This document shows, piece after piece, positions 54,934 to 64,000 of a stretch of DNA of 64,000 bases; the first letter of the stretch is position 1; each line of letters begins with the position of its first letter. The notes below the pieces were generated by a model. That model saw only the letters and a program-made list of their open reading frames with translations, did not search any database and had not been told where the DNA came from. A program made the translations under genes and the position numbers. Source of the stretch: Burkholderiales bacterium (GTDB lineage Bacteria; Pseudomonadota; Gammaproteobacteria; Burkholderiales; Burkholderiaceae_C); the NCBI GenBank assembly GCA_016000265.1, contig JAECRL010000016.1:1-64000 (forward strand). The letters run 5' to 3'.

Positions 54934-55701
54934 TCAGGCCGTCAGCGCATCGTGCAGCGCCTGCAACTCCAGCGTGAGTTTGTGCCTGGCGTCCAGGTGG
55001 ATCATCGGTCGGGCCTGCTGGTGGGATTCCTTGATCTTCACCGAGGCGCTGAGGTAGGGTTGCAAAACCGGCAAGCCTTCGTCGATCAACTCCTGCACCA
55101 GTTTCTGCGGCAGGGACGCACGCGGTTGAAACTGATTGACCACGATGCCCGCGACCCGCAGGTCCTCGTTGTGGTCGGCCTGGATTTCCTGGACGTTGTC
55201 CATCAGCGTGTAGAGCGCGCGCCGGGAGAAATCGTCGCAATCAAAGGGTATCAGGCAGCCCTCGCAGGCGATCAGCGCCGAGCGGGTGTAGAAATTCAAG
55301 GCTGGGGGCGTGTCGACGTAGATTCGGTCGTAAGACGCGCTGATTTCGCTCAGCGCGTCGCGCAGCTTGTAGATCTTGTAGCGCGATTCGAGTTTCGCGT
55401 GCAGCTCGTCGAGCGTCGGGTGCGAGGGCAGCAGGCTGAGCCCTTCCCAGGGGGTGTCGATGATGTGATCGAGCACGTCCTGGGGTTTGGCGGTGAATTT
55501 CAGCGTCTGCTCGAAAAACGCCGCGGCGCTCTGGCTGGCGTCCTCCTGCTCGCGCCCCATCAGGTATTGGGTGGAGTTGCCCTGGGGGTCCAGGTCGACC
55601 ACCAGGGTGCGCAGCCCCCGGGCGGCGCTGATGGCCGCGAGGTTGCAGGTGATCGTCGACTTGCCGACGCCACCTTTTTGATTGAAGACGACGTATCGCA
55701 T
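54934..55701 (-). CDS. ParA-family ATPase, orphan
   Basis: The ATG at 55701 (MRYVVFNQKGGVGKSTITCNLAAISAARGLRTLVVDLDPQGNSTQYL) gives 255 residues. The deviant Walker A KGGVGKST, the switch DLDPQGN, and IYVDTPPALNFYTRSALIA are ParA hallmarks. The protein lacks an N-terminal DNA-binding domain. No parB follows it. Chromosomal orphan ParA proteins position cellular cargo such as chemosensory arrays or storage granules. It sits 123 bases after minE, behind a hairpin, so it probably has its own promoter. Confidence 0.96.
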   Translation of the reverse strand: MRYVVFNQKGGVGKSTITCNLAAISAARGLRTLVVDLDPQGNSTQYLMGREQEDASQSAAAFFEQTLKFTAKPQDVLDHIIDTPWEGLSLLPSHPTLDELHAKLESRYKIYKLRDALSEISASYDRIYVDTPPALNFYTRSALIACEGCLIPFDCDDFSRRALYTLMDNVQEIQADHNEDLRVAGIVVNQFQPRASLPQKLVQELIDEGLPVLQPYLSASVKIKESHQQARPMIHLDARHKLTLELQALHDALTA

Positions 55702-55753
55702 GGTGACGCTTTCCTTCATTCGGGGATGTGGATCGCATTGTGCACCGCAGCAA

Positions 55754-55791
55754 GCGAAACAGCCGACCACCTGGGCAGGTGAATCGGCTGT
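55754..55791 (-). terminator. bipartite hairpin, probable terminator of the min operon
   Basis: Read on the minus strand, ACAGCCGA pairs perfectly with TCGGCTGT eight bases long, enclosing a second stem CACCTG/CAGGTG. TTTCGC follows. It lies 34 bases after the minE stop and before the ParA gene start. The T-run is short, so termination may be incomplete. Confidence 0.6.
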
Positions 55792-55824
55792 GGGAGACGG
55801 GGTGAGCGCGCAAAGGCGCGGCGG

Positions 55825-56085
55825 TCAGCGGCTGGCTTCGGGCAGCTCGATCTTGACTTCCAGCACCTCCAGGTCGCCCTGTCGCTCCATGGACACCTTG
55901 ATGTCGTCCGGGTTGATGGAGACGTACTTGGAGATCACGGCCACCAGTTCGCGCTGCAGGTCGGGCAGGTAGTTGGGGCTGTGGCTGCGACCGTTGCGCT
56001 CGTGGGCCAGGATGAGCTGCAGGCGCTCCTTGGCCACCGTGGCGGTCTGCTTCTTTTCACCGAGGAAGAAGGAGAGGAATCCCAT
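55825..56085 (-). CDS. minE: cell-division topological specificity factor MinE
   Basis: The ATG at 56085 ([33 protein letters not shown]) gives 86 residues, the usual MinE length. The N-terminal amphipathic membrane-targeting stretch and the MinD-activating helix [13 protein letters not shown] are clear. The topological domain contains [47 protein letters not shown]. It stimulates MinD ATPase and drives Min oscillation. It begins six bases after minD; a GGAGAGGAA site is close to its start. Confidence 0.99.
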   Translation of the reverse strand: MGFLSFFLGEKKQTATVAKERLQLILAHERNGRSHSPNYLPDLQRELVAVISKYVSINPDDIKVSMERQGDLEVLEVKIELPEASR

Positions 56086-56090
56086 GGCGT

Positions 56091-56906
56091 TCACTTGCCT
56101 CCGAACAGGCGCTTGAAGAAGCCGGGCTTCTCGGCCTCGATGAAGCGCAGGGGCTTGTCCTGGCCCAGGAAGCGGTCGATGACGTCGCTGTAGGCTTCGG
56201 CCACGTCGGTGCCCTTCATGTGGATGGCCGGCACGCCCTGGTTGGAGGCGTTGAGCACGGTCTCGGACTCGGGGATCACGCCAATCAGCTTGACGCGCAG
56301 GATCTCGTGCACGTCGTCGAGCGAGAGCATCTGCCCGCCTTCGACGCGGTTGGGGTTGTATCGCGTGATGAGCAGGTGCTCCTTGATCGGGTCGGCCCCG
56401 TCTTGCGCGCGCTTGGTCTTGCTGTTGAGCATGCCCAGGATGCGGTCGGAGTCGCGCACCGAGGACACCTCGGGGTTGGTCACCACGATGGCCTCGTCGG
56501 CGAAGTGCATGGCCATGAGCGCGCCGGTTTCGATGCCGGCGGGGGAGTCACACACGATGTACTCGAAGCCCATGTCGCCCAGGTCCTTGAGCACCTTCTC
56601 GACGCCTTCTTGCGTGAGGGCTTCCTTGTCGCGCGTTTGCGAGGCGGCCAGCACGAAGAGGTTCTCGCACTGCTTGTCCTTGATGAGGGCCTGGTTCAGG
56701 TTGGCCTCGCCGTGGATCACGTTGATGAGGTCGTAGACCACGCGGCGCTCGCAACCCATGATGAGGTCGAGGTTGCGCAGGCCGACGTCGAAGTCGATGA
56801 CGGCGGTCTTGTGGCCGCGCAGGGCCAGGCCCGATGCAAACGAGGCGCTGGTGGTCGTCTTGCCGACGCCGCCTTTGCCGGAAGTCACGACGATGATCTT
56901 GGCCAT
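56091..56906 (-). CDS. minD: septum-site determining ATPase MinD
   Basis: This 271-residue protein has deviant Walker [18 protein letters not shown] at residues 7-23, the D152-type DSPAGIE, and [16 protein letters not shown]. The C-terminal membrane-targeting amphipathic helix [17 protein letters not shown] is intact. It recruits MinC to the membrane and is released by MinE. It lies between minC (40 bases upstream) and minE (5 bases downstream) in the standard minCDE order. Confidence 0.99.
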   Translation of the reverse strand: MAKIIVVTSGKGGVGKTTTSASFASGLALRGHKTAVIDFDVGLRNLDLIMGCERRVVYDLINVIHGEANLNQALIKDKQCENLFVLAASQTRDKEALTQEGVEKVLKDLGDMGFEYIVCDSPAGIETGALMAMHFADEAIVVTNPEVSSVRDSDRILGMLNSKTKRAQDGADPIKEHLLITRYNPNRVEGGQMLSLDDVHEILRVKLIGVIPESETVLNASNQGVPAIHMKGTDVAEAYSDVIDRFLGQDKPLRFIEAEKPGFFKRLFGGK

Positions 56907-56946
56907 GTGAGGGCGGTCCTTTCAGTGGATCTGTGCTGGGATGGGG

Positions 56947-57711
56947 TCAGGCGATGGGCTCGAAGACGAGCCGCTCACCTTCGAGTCGGATCTGGGCGGG
57001 CTTGCCGCGAACGGAGTCGGGCAGCGGGGTTTCGGTGGTGCGGTAGGTGCCGGCGATGGACAGCAGCTCGGGCTCCATGCAGGCCGCGAAGATGCGCGCT
57101 TCGGTGTTGCCCTTGGCGCCGGCGATGGCCTTGCCGCGCAGCGGCGCGTAGACGTGGATGCTGCCGTCGGCGATGACCTCGGCGCCGTGGTTGACCAGGG
57201 CCGTGATGATGAGGTCGCCGCCCTTGGCGTAGACCTGCTGGCCGGAGCGCAGCGGCTTGTCGATGATGAGCGTGTGGCCGCCCACGGGGACCTCGACGGG
57301 CACCTCCACCCGCACCTCGCGCACCACCTCCTTGACGACCTCACGCACGACCTCGACGGTCTCGATGCGGCTGGCGCTGGCCGAGCCATCGGGCGCTTCG
57401 GCCAGGCCCGCGGCACGGGCGGCGTCGCCTTGCTTGCGGGTGGCGCCGCGCACGGCCACGGGCTTGAGCTTGTGCTGCGTCAGCAGCGCGATCAGGGCGG
57501 GGAAGTCGATGGCGACGTCCAAGCTGGCCAGGTGGGTCAGGTCGATGACCACGGGCTCGCCATCGAACAGGTCGGGGGAGTCGCCGAAGCGGTCCTTCAT
57601 GGCCTGCGCCAGCAAGCTCAGGTTGCCGGTCTTGAGCAGGAAGGCTTCCAGCGTCAGCGAGGCGCTCTTGATGTCGAACAAGGCGGGTGCGTTGGCGGAA
57701 GAAGCGGTCAT
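56947..57711 (-). CDS. minC: septum-site determining protein MinC
   Basis: This 254-residue protein has the N-terminal FtsZ-antagonising domain (FDIKSASLTLEAFLLKTGNLSLLAQAMKDRFGDSPDLFDGEPVVIDLTHL). A variable linker runs to about residue 140. The C-terminal beta-helix GGHTLIIDKPLRSGQQVYAKGGDLIITALVNHGAEVIADGSIHVYAPLRGKAIAGAKGNTEARIFAACMEPELLSIAGTY binds MinD. The linker holds a VEVVREVVKEVVREVRVEVPVEVPV valine-glutamate-arginine repeat, longer than in many MinC proteins. It is the first gene of minCDE. Confidence 0.98.
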   Translation of the reverse strand: MTASSANAPALFDIKSASLTLEAFLLKTGNLSLLAQAMKDRFGDSPDLFDGEPVVIDLTHLASLDVAIDFPALIALLTQHKLKPVAVRGATRKQGDAARAAGLAEAPDGSASASRIETVEVVREVVKEVVREVRVEVPVEVPVGGHTLIIDKPLRSGQQVYAKGGDLIITALVNHGAEVIADGSIHVYAPLRGKAIAGAKGNTEARIFAACMEPELLSIAGTYRTTETPLPDSVRGKPAQIRLEGERLVFEPIA

Positions 57712-57812
57712 GGACGGCGGCGCGGGTAAAGCGTGAAGTTTAAGGCAGGGCAGGGTGCATTCCAGTCGCCTCGCTTCGGCGCGATACTCTTTGGCAGAGG
57801 ATGGATGCCTGC

Positions 57813-59060
57813 ATGATCGACAAAGGAACCCTGGCGGCCGAGCCGGTGGCGTTGGCCGTGGCCCTGGGGGCCGGGCTCTTGATTGGCCTGGAGCGTGAGC
57901 GTCGCAAGGGCGAGGGCGACGACCGAGGCGCAGCCGGCCTGCGCACCTTCATGGTCACGGCGTTGGCCGGGGCGATGGGGCAGATCCTGTCCTTGCACCT
58001 GGCGGCCGTGGTGCTGGCCGGCGTGGCCTTGCTGGCCGGCCTGTCGTACTGGCGCTCGCGCTCCCAGGACCCGGGCCTGACCACCGAGGTGGCCTTGCTG
58101 GCCACGGCGCTCATCGGCATGCTGGCCGTGCCGCAGCCGGCCCTGGCGGCGGGGGCGGCGGTGGTCCTGGCGGTCGTGCTGGCCGCCCGCGACCGACTGC
58201 ATCGCTTCGCCACGCAATGGCTCAGCGAAGCCGAGATGCACGATGCGCTGATGCTCGCTGCGCTCTTGCTGATCTTGCTGCCGCTCATGCCCACGCAGCC
58301 GCTGGCTTGGCTGGGCGGCTTGTCGGCGCGCCGGATGCTCACCCTGCTGGTGGCCATCCTCATGATGCAGGCCCTCAGCCACGTGGCGCAGCGCCTGCTG
58401 GGCGCGCGCGCCGGTTTGCCCCTCTCGGGCCTGCTGGGCGGCTTCGTCTCCAGCACCGCCACCATCACCGCCATGGGCGGACGTGTGCGCGGCGGCCTGG
58501 CTCCCTTGAGCCTGGCTTGCAGCGCGGCGGTGCTGTCGTCGGCGGCCACCTGGATGCAGGTGGTGCTGATGGCTTCGGTGGTGGCGCCCCGGGCCTTGTC
58601 CGAGTGGCTGCCGATGGTGCTGGTGGGCGTGGTGCCGCCTTTGCTGATCGGTGGGCTGCTGTGGCGCCAGGCGCCGGATGCGCCACCCGCCGTGCTGTTG
58701 CCCGGGCGGCCGGTTTTGCGCCTGCGCGAGGCGGCAACCGTGGGAGCCTTGCTGATCGCCGGCGCCGTGGTCGTCAACCTCGCGCAGCAGCACGGCGACA
58801 TGGGCCTGATGCTGGGCACCGCCGTGGCGGCCGTCGCGGACGCGCACGCCCCGATGGTGGCCTTGATGTCGATGAGCGGAGGCGGGCAGATTGCTCCGCA
58901 GCTGGCGATGTCGGGGGTCTTGCTGGCCATCTCGGTCAACAGCGTGACCCGCAGCGTGGCAGCCTGGTTGGCGGGCGGACGGGCGTATGGGCTGGGTGTG
59001 GCGGCGGCCTTGGCGCTGAACCTGGCGCTGGCCTGGTTGTGGCACCTGGGGATGAGGTGA
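57813..59060 (+). CDS. MgtC/DUF4010 family membrane protein
   Basis: The ATG at 57813 (MIDKGTLAAEP) is preferred over 57801, whose AGAGG touches the ATG; it gives 415 residues. The N-terminal MgtC-like block is VALAVALGAGLLIGLERERRKGEGDDRGAAGLRTFMVTALAGAMGQ, residues 12-60, with the conserved GLERE and RTF. A DUF4010-type domain of about eight helices follows, with LPLSGLLGGFVSSTATITAMGG and AVADAHAPMVALMSMSGGGQI. The family is of uncertain transport function. It is divergent from minC by about 100 bases. Confidence 0.95.
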   Translation: MIDKGTLAAEPVALAVALGAGLLIGLERERRKGEGDDRGAAGLRTFMVTALAGAMGQILSLHLAAVVLAGVALLAGLSYWRSRSQDPGLTTEVALLATALIGMLAVPQPALAAGAAVVLAVVLAARDRLHRFATQWLSEAEMHDALMLAALLLILLPLMPTQPLAWLGGLSARRMLTLLVAILMMQALSHVAQRLLGARAGLPLSGLLGGFVSSTATITAMGGRVRGGLAPLSLACSAAVLSSAATWMQVVLMASVVAPRALSEWLPMVLVGVVPPLLIGGLLWRQAPDAPPAVLLPGRPVLRLREAATVGALLIAGAVVVNLAQQHGDMGLMLGTAVAAVADAHAPMVALMSMSGGGQIAPQLAMSGVLLAISVNSVTRSVAAWLAGGRAYGLGVAAALALNLALAWLWHLGMR

Positions 59061-59548
59061 TGCCGGTTCGCTGGCCTGGGCGTGTTTTTCACACGACAAA
59101 AAGAGCACCTCGGTGGGGCGGGCGGGACGCAGGCATCAACCATTCGGGTGAGCGTTAACCGGTCGATACAACTGAATCCCTCAGGGTCATGCGCTTGAAC
59201 CTAAGCTGCACGGGCAGTTTGGATCAGGCGCCGACCTCCGCAGTCCCGGCGTCTGACCCAGCGTGATCGGCCTCGCCTTGCATGCCCTGTGGCCTGCGTG
59301 GAACGAAGGCAGACACCGCCAGATCAGGGAGTCTTCATCTTGACGTTTGCTGACCGCCCGGCCTCGCCAGGCGGTGGGCCTCTGCGCGTGCTGTTGCGCA
59401 GTGCGGGTGCATCCACCTTGATGCTGTGCGTGCGAAACCCCACCGGGCCGTTCGGGTGCGTCGGCTGGCCTTGAGGCCAGCGCGCCCGTCGCCCTGTGTT
59501 CGGTGTGGTTTGGATCCGATTTCAACCATCAAAACTTGGGAACGCATC
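59061..59548. other. 488-base intergenic region upstream of the protease gene
   Basis: No supported gene is seen. It should hold the protease promoter. CTGGCC-TTGA-GGCCAG (59465-59480) is a perfect six-base hairpin without a T-run, so it is not a terminator for the DUF4010 gene. A weak AGGAT-like spacing does not give a clear promoter. No riboswitch or RNA gene is recognised. Confidence 0.5.
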
Positions 59549-61813
<2,265 letters not shown>

Positions 61814-61835
61814 ATTCGGCAGGATCACCTGACGC

Positions 61836-61859
61836 GGGCCCTTCGGGGCCCTTTTTTTT
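61836..61859 (+). terminator. Rho-independent terminator after the protease gene
   Basis: GGGCCC-TTCG-GGGCCC with a UUCG tetraloop is followed by eight T residues, 22 bases after the stop. It is the clearest terminator in the window. Confidence 0.93.
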
Positions 61860-61957
61860 GCCTCCGCTTGTGCATTCAAGTCAGCAGCGCGGTCGACCGC
61901 TGCCTCAGCCGCAGGCGCCCTCGCACGCTTGATGGGCGTGCCCCCCGCGGTGCAGGC

Positions 61958-64000
61958 TCAGCGCGGTTTTTTGCCGCCCCTGGTGCCCGCCCTCGGCGGC
62001 AGCCCGGTGTGCTGTGTCAGCACCTGGCCCGGCTTCGGTCGGCGTGATGCGACCTGGGGCAGGTCGCGCGGGTCGTGCGACTCGACCGGGGCGTTGCGGC
62101 GCGCCGATGCCTTGCCCCTGGCGGGCGCTTCGTCGCCGACGTTGCGCTGCACCCGCCCCACGGTCACCACCGACGTCTTCGTGCCGGCCTGGGTCGAATT
62201 CTTGCGGCGCGCGCTCTCGTAGGTGCCGTCGGTGACGGGCTGGTAGGTCGGGATCAGGTGGTTGGGGCCGTTGCCGATCAGGTCGCGGCGGCCCATGGCC
62301 ATCAGGGCCTCGCGCAGCAGCGGCCAGTTGTTGGGGTCGTGGTAGCGCAGGAAGGCCTTGTGCAGGCGGCGGCGCTTCTCGCCCTTGACGATGTCCACGC
62401 GTTCGCCCTTGCGCGCATCGCGGCTGATGCCCTTGAGCGTGTTCATCCCAGAGTGGTACATGGCCGTGGCCGTGGCCATGGGGCTGGGGTAGAAGGTCTG
62501 CACCTGGTCGGCCTTGAAGCCGTTGCGCTTGAGCCAGATCGCCAGGTTCATCATGTCTTCGTCGGTGGTGCCCGGGTGGGCCGCGATGAAGTAGGGGATG
62601 AGGTACTGCTTCTTGCCGGCCTCGGCGCTGTACTTTTCGAACAGCTCCTTGAAGCGGTCGTAGGCGCCCATGCCGGGCTTCATCATCTTCGACAGCGGCC
62701 CTTGCTCCGTGTGCTCGGGCGCGATCTTCAGGTAGCCGCCCACGTGGTGCGTCACCAGCTCCTTGATGTACTCGGGCGAGCGAACGGCCAGGTCGTAGCG
62801 CAGCCCTGAGCCGATCAGGATCTTCTTGATGCCGGGCAGCGCGCGCGCACGGCGGTACATGCGGATCAGCGGGCCGTGGTCGGTGTTGAGGTTGGGGCAG
62901 ATGTCCGGGTAGACGCAGGAGGGCTTGCGGCAGGCGGCCTCGATGACAGGCGACTTGCAGCCGATGCGGTACATGTTGGCCGTGGGGCCGCCGAGGTCTG
63001 AGATGACGCCGGTGAAGCCCTTGACCTTGTCGCGGATGGTCTCGATTTCGCGCAACACCGAGGCCTCGGAGCGGCTCTGGATGATGCGGCCTTCGTGCTC
63101 GGTGATGGAGCAGAAAGTGCAGCCGCCGAAGCAGCCGCGCATGATGTTGATGCTGAAGCGGATCATGTCCCACGCGGGGATGACCGCGTCGCCGTAGCTC
63201 GGGTGCGGGGCGCGCGCGTAGGGCAGGTCGAAGACCAGGTCCATCTCGGGCGTGGTCAGCGGGATGGGCGGCGGGTTGATCCAGACGTCGCGTGCACCAG
63301 GGCCTTCGCCGTGGCGCTGCACCAGGGCGCGCGCGTTGCCCGGGTTGGTCTCCAGGTGCAGCACGCGGTTGGCGTGGGCGTAGAGCACCGGGTCGCGGGC
63401 CACGACCTCGAAGTCGGGCAGGCGGATGACGGTGCGCTCGCGCGGGGGCAGCACGATCTTGCCGCTGGTTTGGCCGCGCGCCGGGGTCTCGGGCTGGGCC
63501 TCGAGTTCGTCGGCTTCACCGTGGTCGTGGTGGCCTGTGGGGGCCTTTTCGGCGCCGCGGGTCGGCACCATGACCTTGTCTTTCACCGCCGACCGGATGT
63601 CCAGGCGAATGGGCTTGACCTGCGAGCCTGGGGCGACCGGGTCTGGTGCGGGCCCGGTGCTGGGGCCTTTGAGGGGGTCGAAGGCGCCCGCGTCCTCCAG
63701 GGCGCAGCTCTGGCCCTGCTCGGCCGCGGCCTGGGCCATGCCCATGTAGGGGTTGATGTGCTGGTCGATGCGGCCGGGGCGGTCCACGTCGGTGGAGTCG
63801 AGCTCGAACCAGCCTTGGGCCGTGGGGTCGTTGCGGCGTCGGATGAAAGCGGTGCCGCGCACGTCGGTGATGGCCTCGACGGGCTCGCGTTCGGCCAGGC
63901 GGTGGGCGATCTCGACGATGGCCCGCTCGGCGTTGCCGTACAGCAGCAAGTCGGCCTTGCTGTCCATGAGCACGCTGCGGCGCACCTTGTCGGACCAGTA
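61958..64000 (-). CDS. YgiQ-family radical SAM protein (5' end outside window)
   Basis: The frame is open through the right edge ([12 protein letters not shown]...), so the start lies beyond 64000. About 680 residues are visible of a family usually 700-760 long. The radical SAM Cys triad CFGGCTFC (CxxxCxxC) is followed by [25 protein letters not shown], and the YgiQ-typical YWSDKVRRS...[23 protein letters not shown] block stands at the left. A Lys/Arg-rich C-terminal tail ends GGKKPR. YgiQ proteins are UPF0313 members of unknown reaction. It is convergent with the protease gene across the terminator. Confidence 0.97.
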   Translation of the reverse strand, partial: YWSDKVRRSVLMDSKADLLLYGNAERAIVEIAHRLAEREPVEAITDVRGTAFIRRRNDPTAQGWFELDSTDVDRPGRIDQHINPYMGMAQAAAEQGQSCALEDAGAFDPLKGPSTGPAPDPVAPGSQVKPIRLDIRSAVKDKVMVPTRGAEKAPTGHHDHGEADELEAQPETPARGQTSGKIVLPPRERTVIRLPDFEVVARDPVLYAHANRVLHLETNPGNARALVQRHGEGPGARDVWINPPPIPLTTPEMDLVFDLPYARAPHPSYGDAVIPAWDMIRFSINIMRGCFGGCTFCSITEHEGRIIQSRSEASVLREIETIRDKVKGFTGVISDLGGPTANMYRIGCKSPVIEAACRKPSCVYPDICPNLNTDHGPLIRMYRRARALPGIKKILIGSGLRYDLAVRSPEYIKELVTHHVGGYLKIAPEHTEQGPLSKMMKPGMGAYDRFKELFEKYSAEAGKKQYLIPYFIAAHPGTTDEDMMNLAIWLKRNGFKADQVQTFYPSPMATATAMYHSGMNTLKGISRDARKGERVDIVKGEKRRRLHKAFLRYHDPNNWPLLREALMAMGRRDLIGNGPNHLIPTYQPVTDGTYESARRKNSTQAGTKTSVVTVGRVQRNVGDEAPARGKASARRNAPVESHDPRDLPQVASRRPKPGQVLTQHTGLPPRAGTRGGKKPR

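Noticed and set aside
59465-59480. CTGGCC-TTGA-GGCCAG hairpin as terminator
   Set aside because: No T-run follows and it lies 400 bases after the preceding stop.

Overview
The window is high-GC DNA with dense, short-spaced genes and no tRNA, rRNA, CRISPR array or insertion sequence that I can see. A DUF3717/DUF1289 protein next to trpS, the minCDE order, PEP-CTERM proteins, a urea/short-chain-amide ABC transporter beside formamidase, and general protein similarity point to a betaproteobacterium of the order Burkholderiales, probably near the Comamonadaceae/Leptothrix-Rubrivivax-Aquabacterium group. The genus is not determinable from the sequence alone.

Layout. (1) 1-1272: tail of a type VI secretion-like region, with a C-terminal VgrG/PAAR-accessory-like fragment, a GxSxG hydrolase and a small membrane protein; this is a candidate effector/immunity set. 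(2) 1458-5572: small accessory genes, including a frameshifted DUF805 gene, a PEP-CTERM-like secreted protein, a lipoprotein, a SEL1/TPR-like secreted protein coupled to a membrane protein, and a VOC protein. (3) 5722-10592: a tight co-directional run ending in a NACHT NTPase, preceded by an intact DUF805 protein, a protein of unknown family, a cold-shock/DUF1294 protein and a membrane protein. The NACHT protein is the best candidate for an immunity-type system here. (4) 10724-13813: a 1029-residue right-handed beta-helix lipoprotein closed by a clear terminator. (5) 13938-17635: an HD-domain protein, then an FMO/Baeyer-Villiger-type monooxygenase plus SDR operon divergent from a TetR gene, with a visible palindromic operator between them. 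(6) 17639-28557: urtABCDE-fmdA-fmdB on the minus strand for uptake and hydrolysis of short amides or urea. It is divergent from a transporter-zinc ribbon-histidine kinase-receiver fusion and its LuxR-type response regulator. (7) 28698-37662: a sensor kinase, then housekeeping purN, trpS, ppk2 and glnS with small companions. (8) 37710-40819: two divergent regulator/enzyme pairs, LysR/SDR and HxlR/hydrolase; the second has a perfect 21-bp palindrome. (9) 40853-44276: DUF2946, TonB receptor and DUF1775, a copper-uptake-like set. (10) 44303-51817: NYN-OST-HTH protein, SF1 helicase, YlqF GTPase, DusC, HDOD and DUF808 proteins. (11) 51801-57711: minCDE, an orphan ParA, a FeeM-like acyl synthase and a hybrid kinase, all on the minus strand. 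(12) 57813-64000: an MgtC/DUF4010 membrane protein, a secreted subtilisin with a triplicated C-terminal module, and the YgiQ radical SAM protein, which runs off the window.

How the genes work together. The clearest functional unit is amide nitrogen acquisition: periplasmic capture by UrtA, import by UrtBCDE, hydrolysis by FmdA, with a divergent two-component pair as the likely regulator. The monooxygenase/SDR pair under TetR looks like ketone or alcohol catabolism. Several regulators sit beside symmetrical DNA elements that fit autoregulation.
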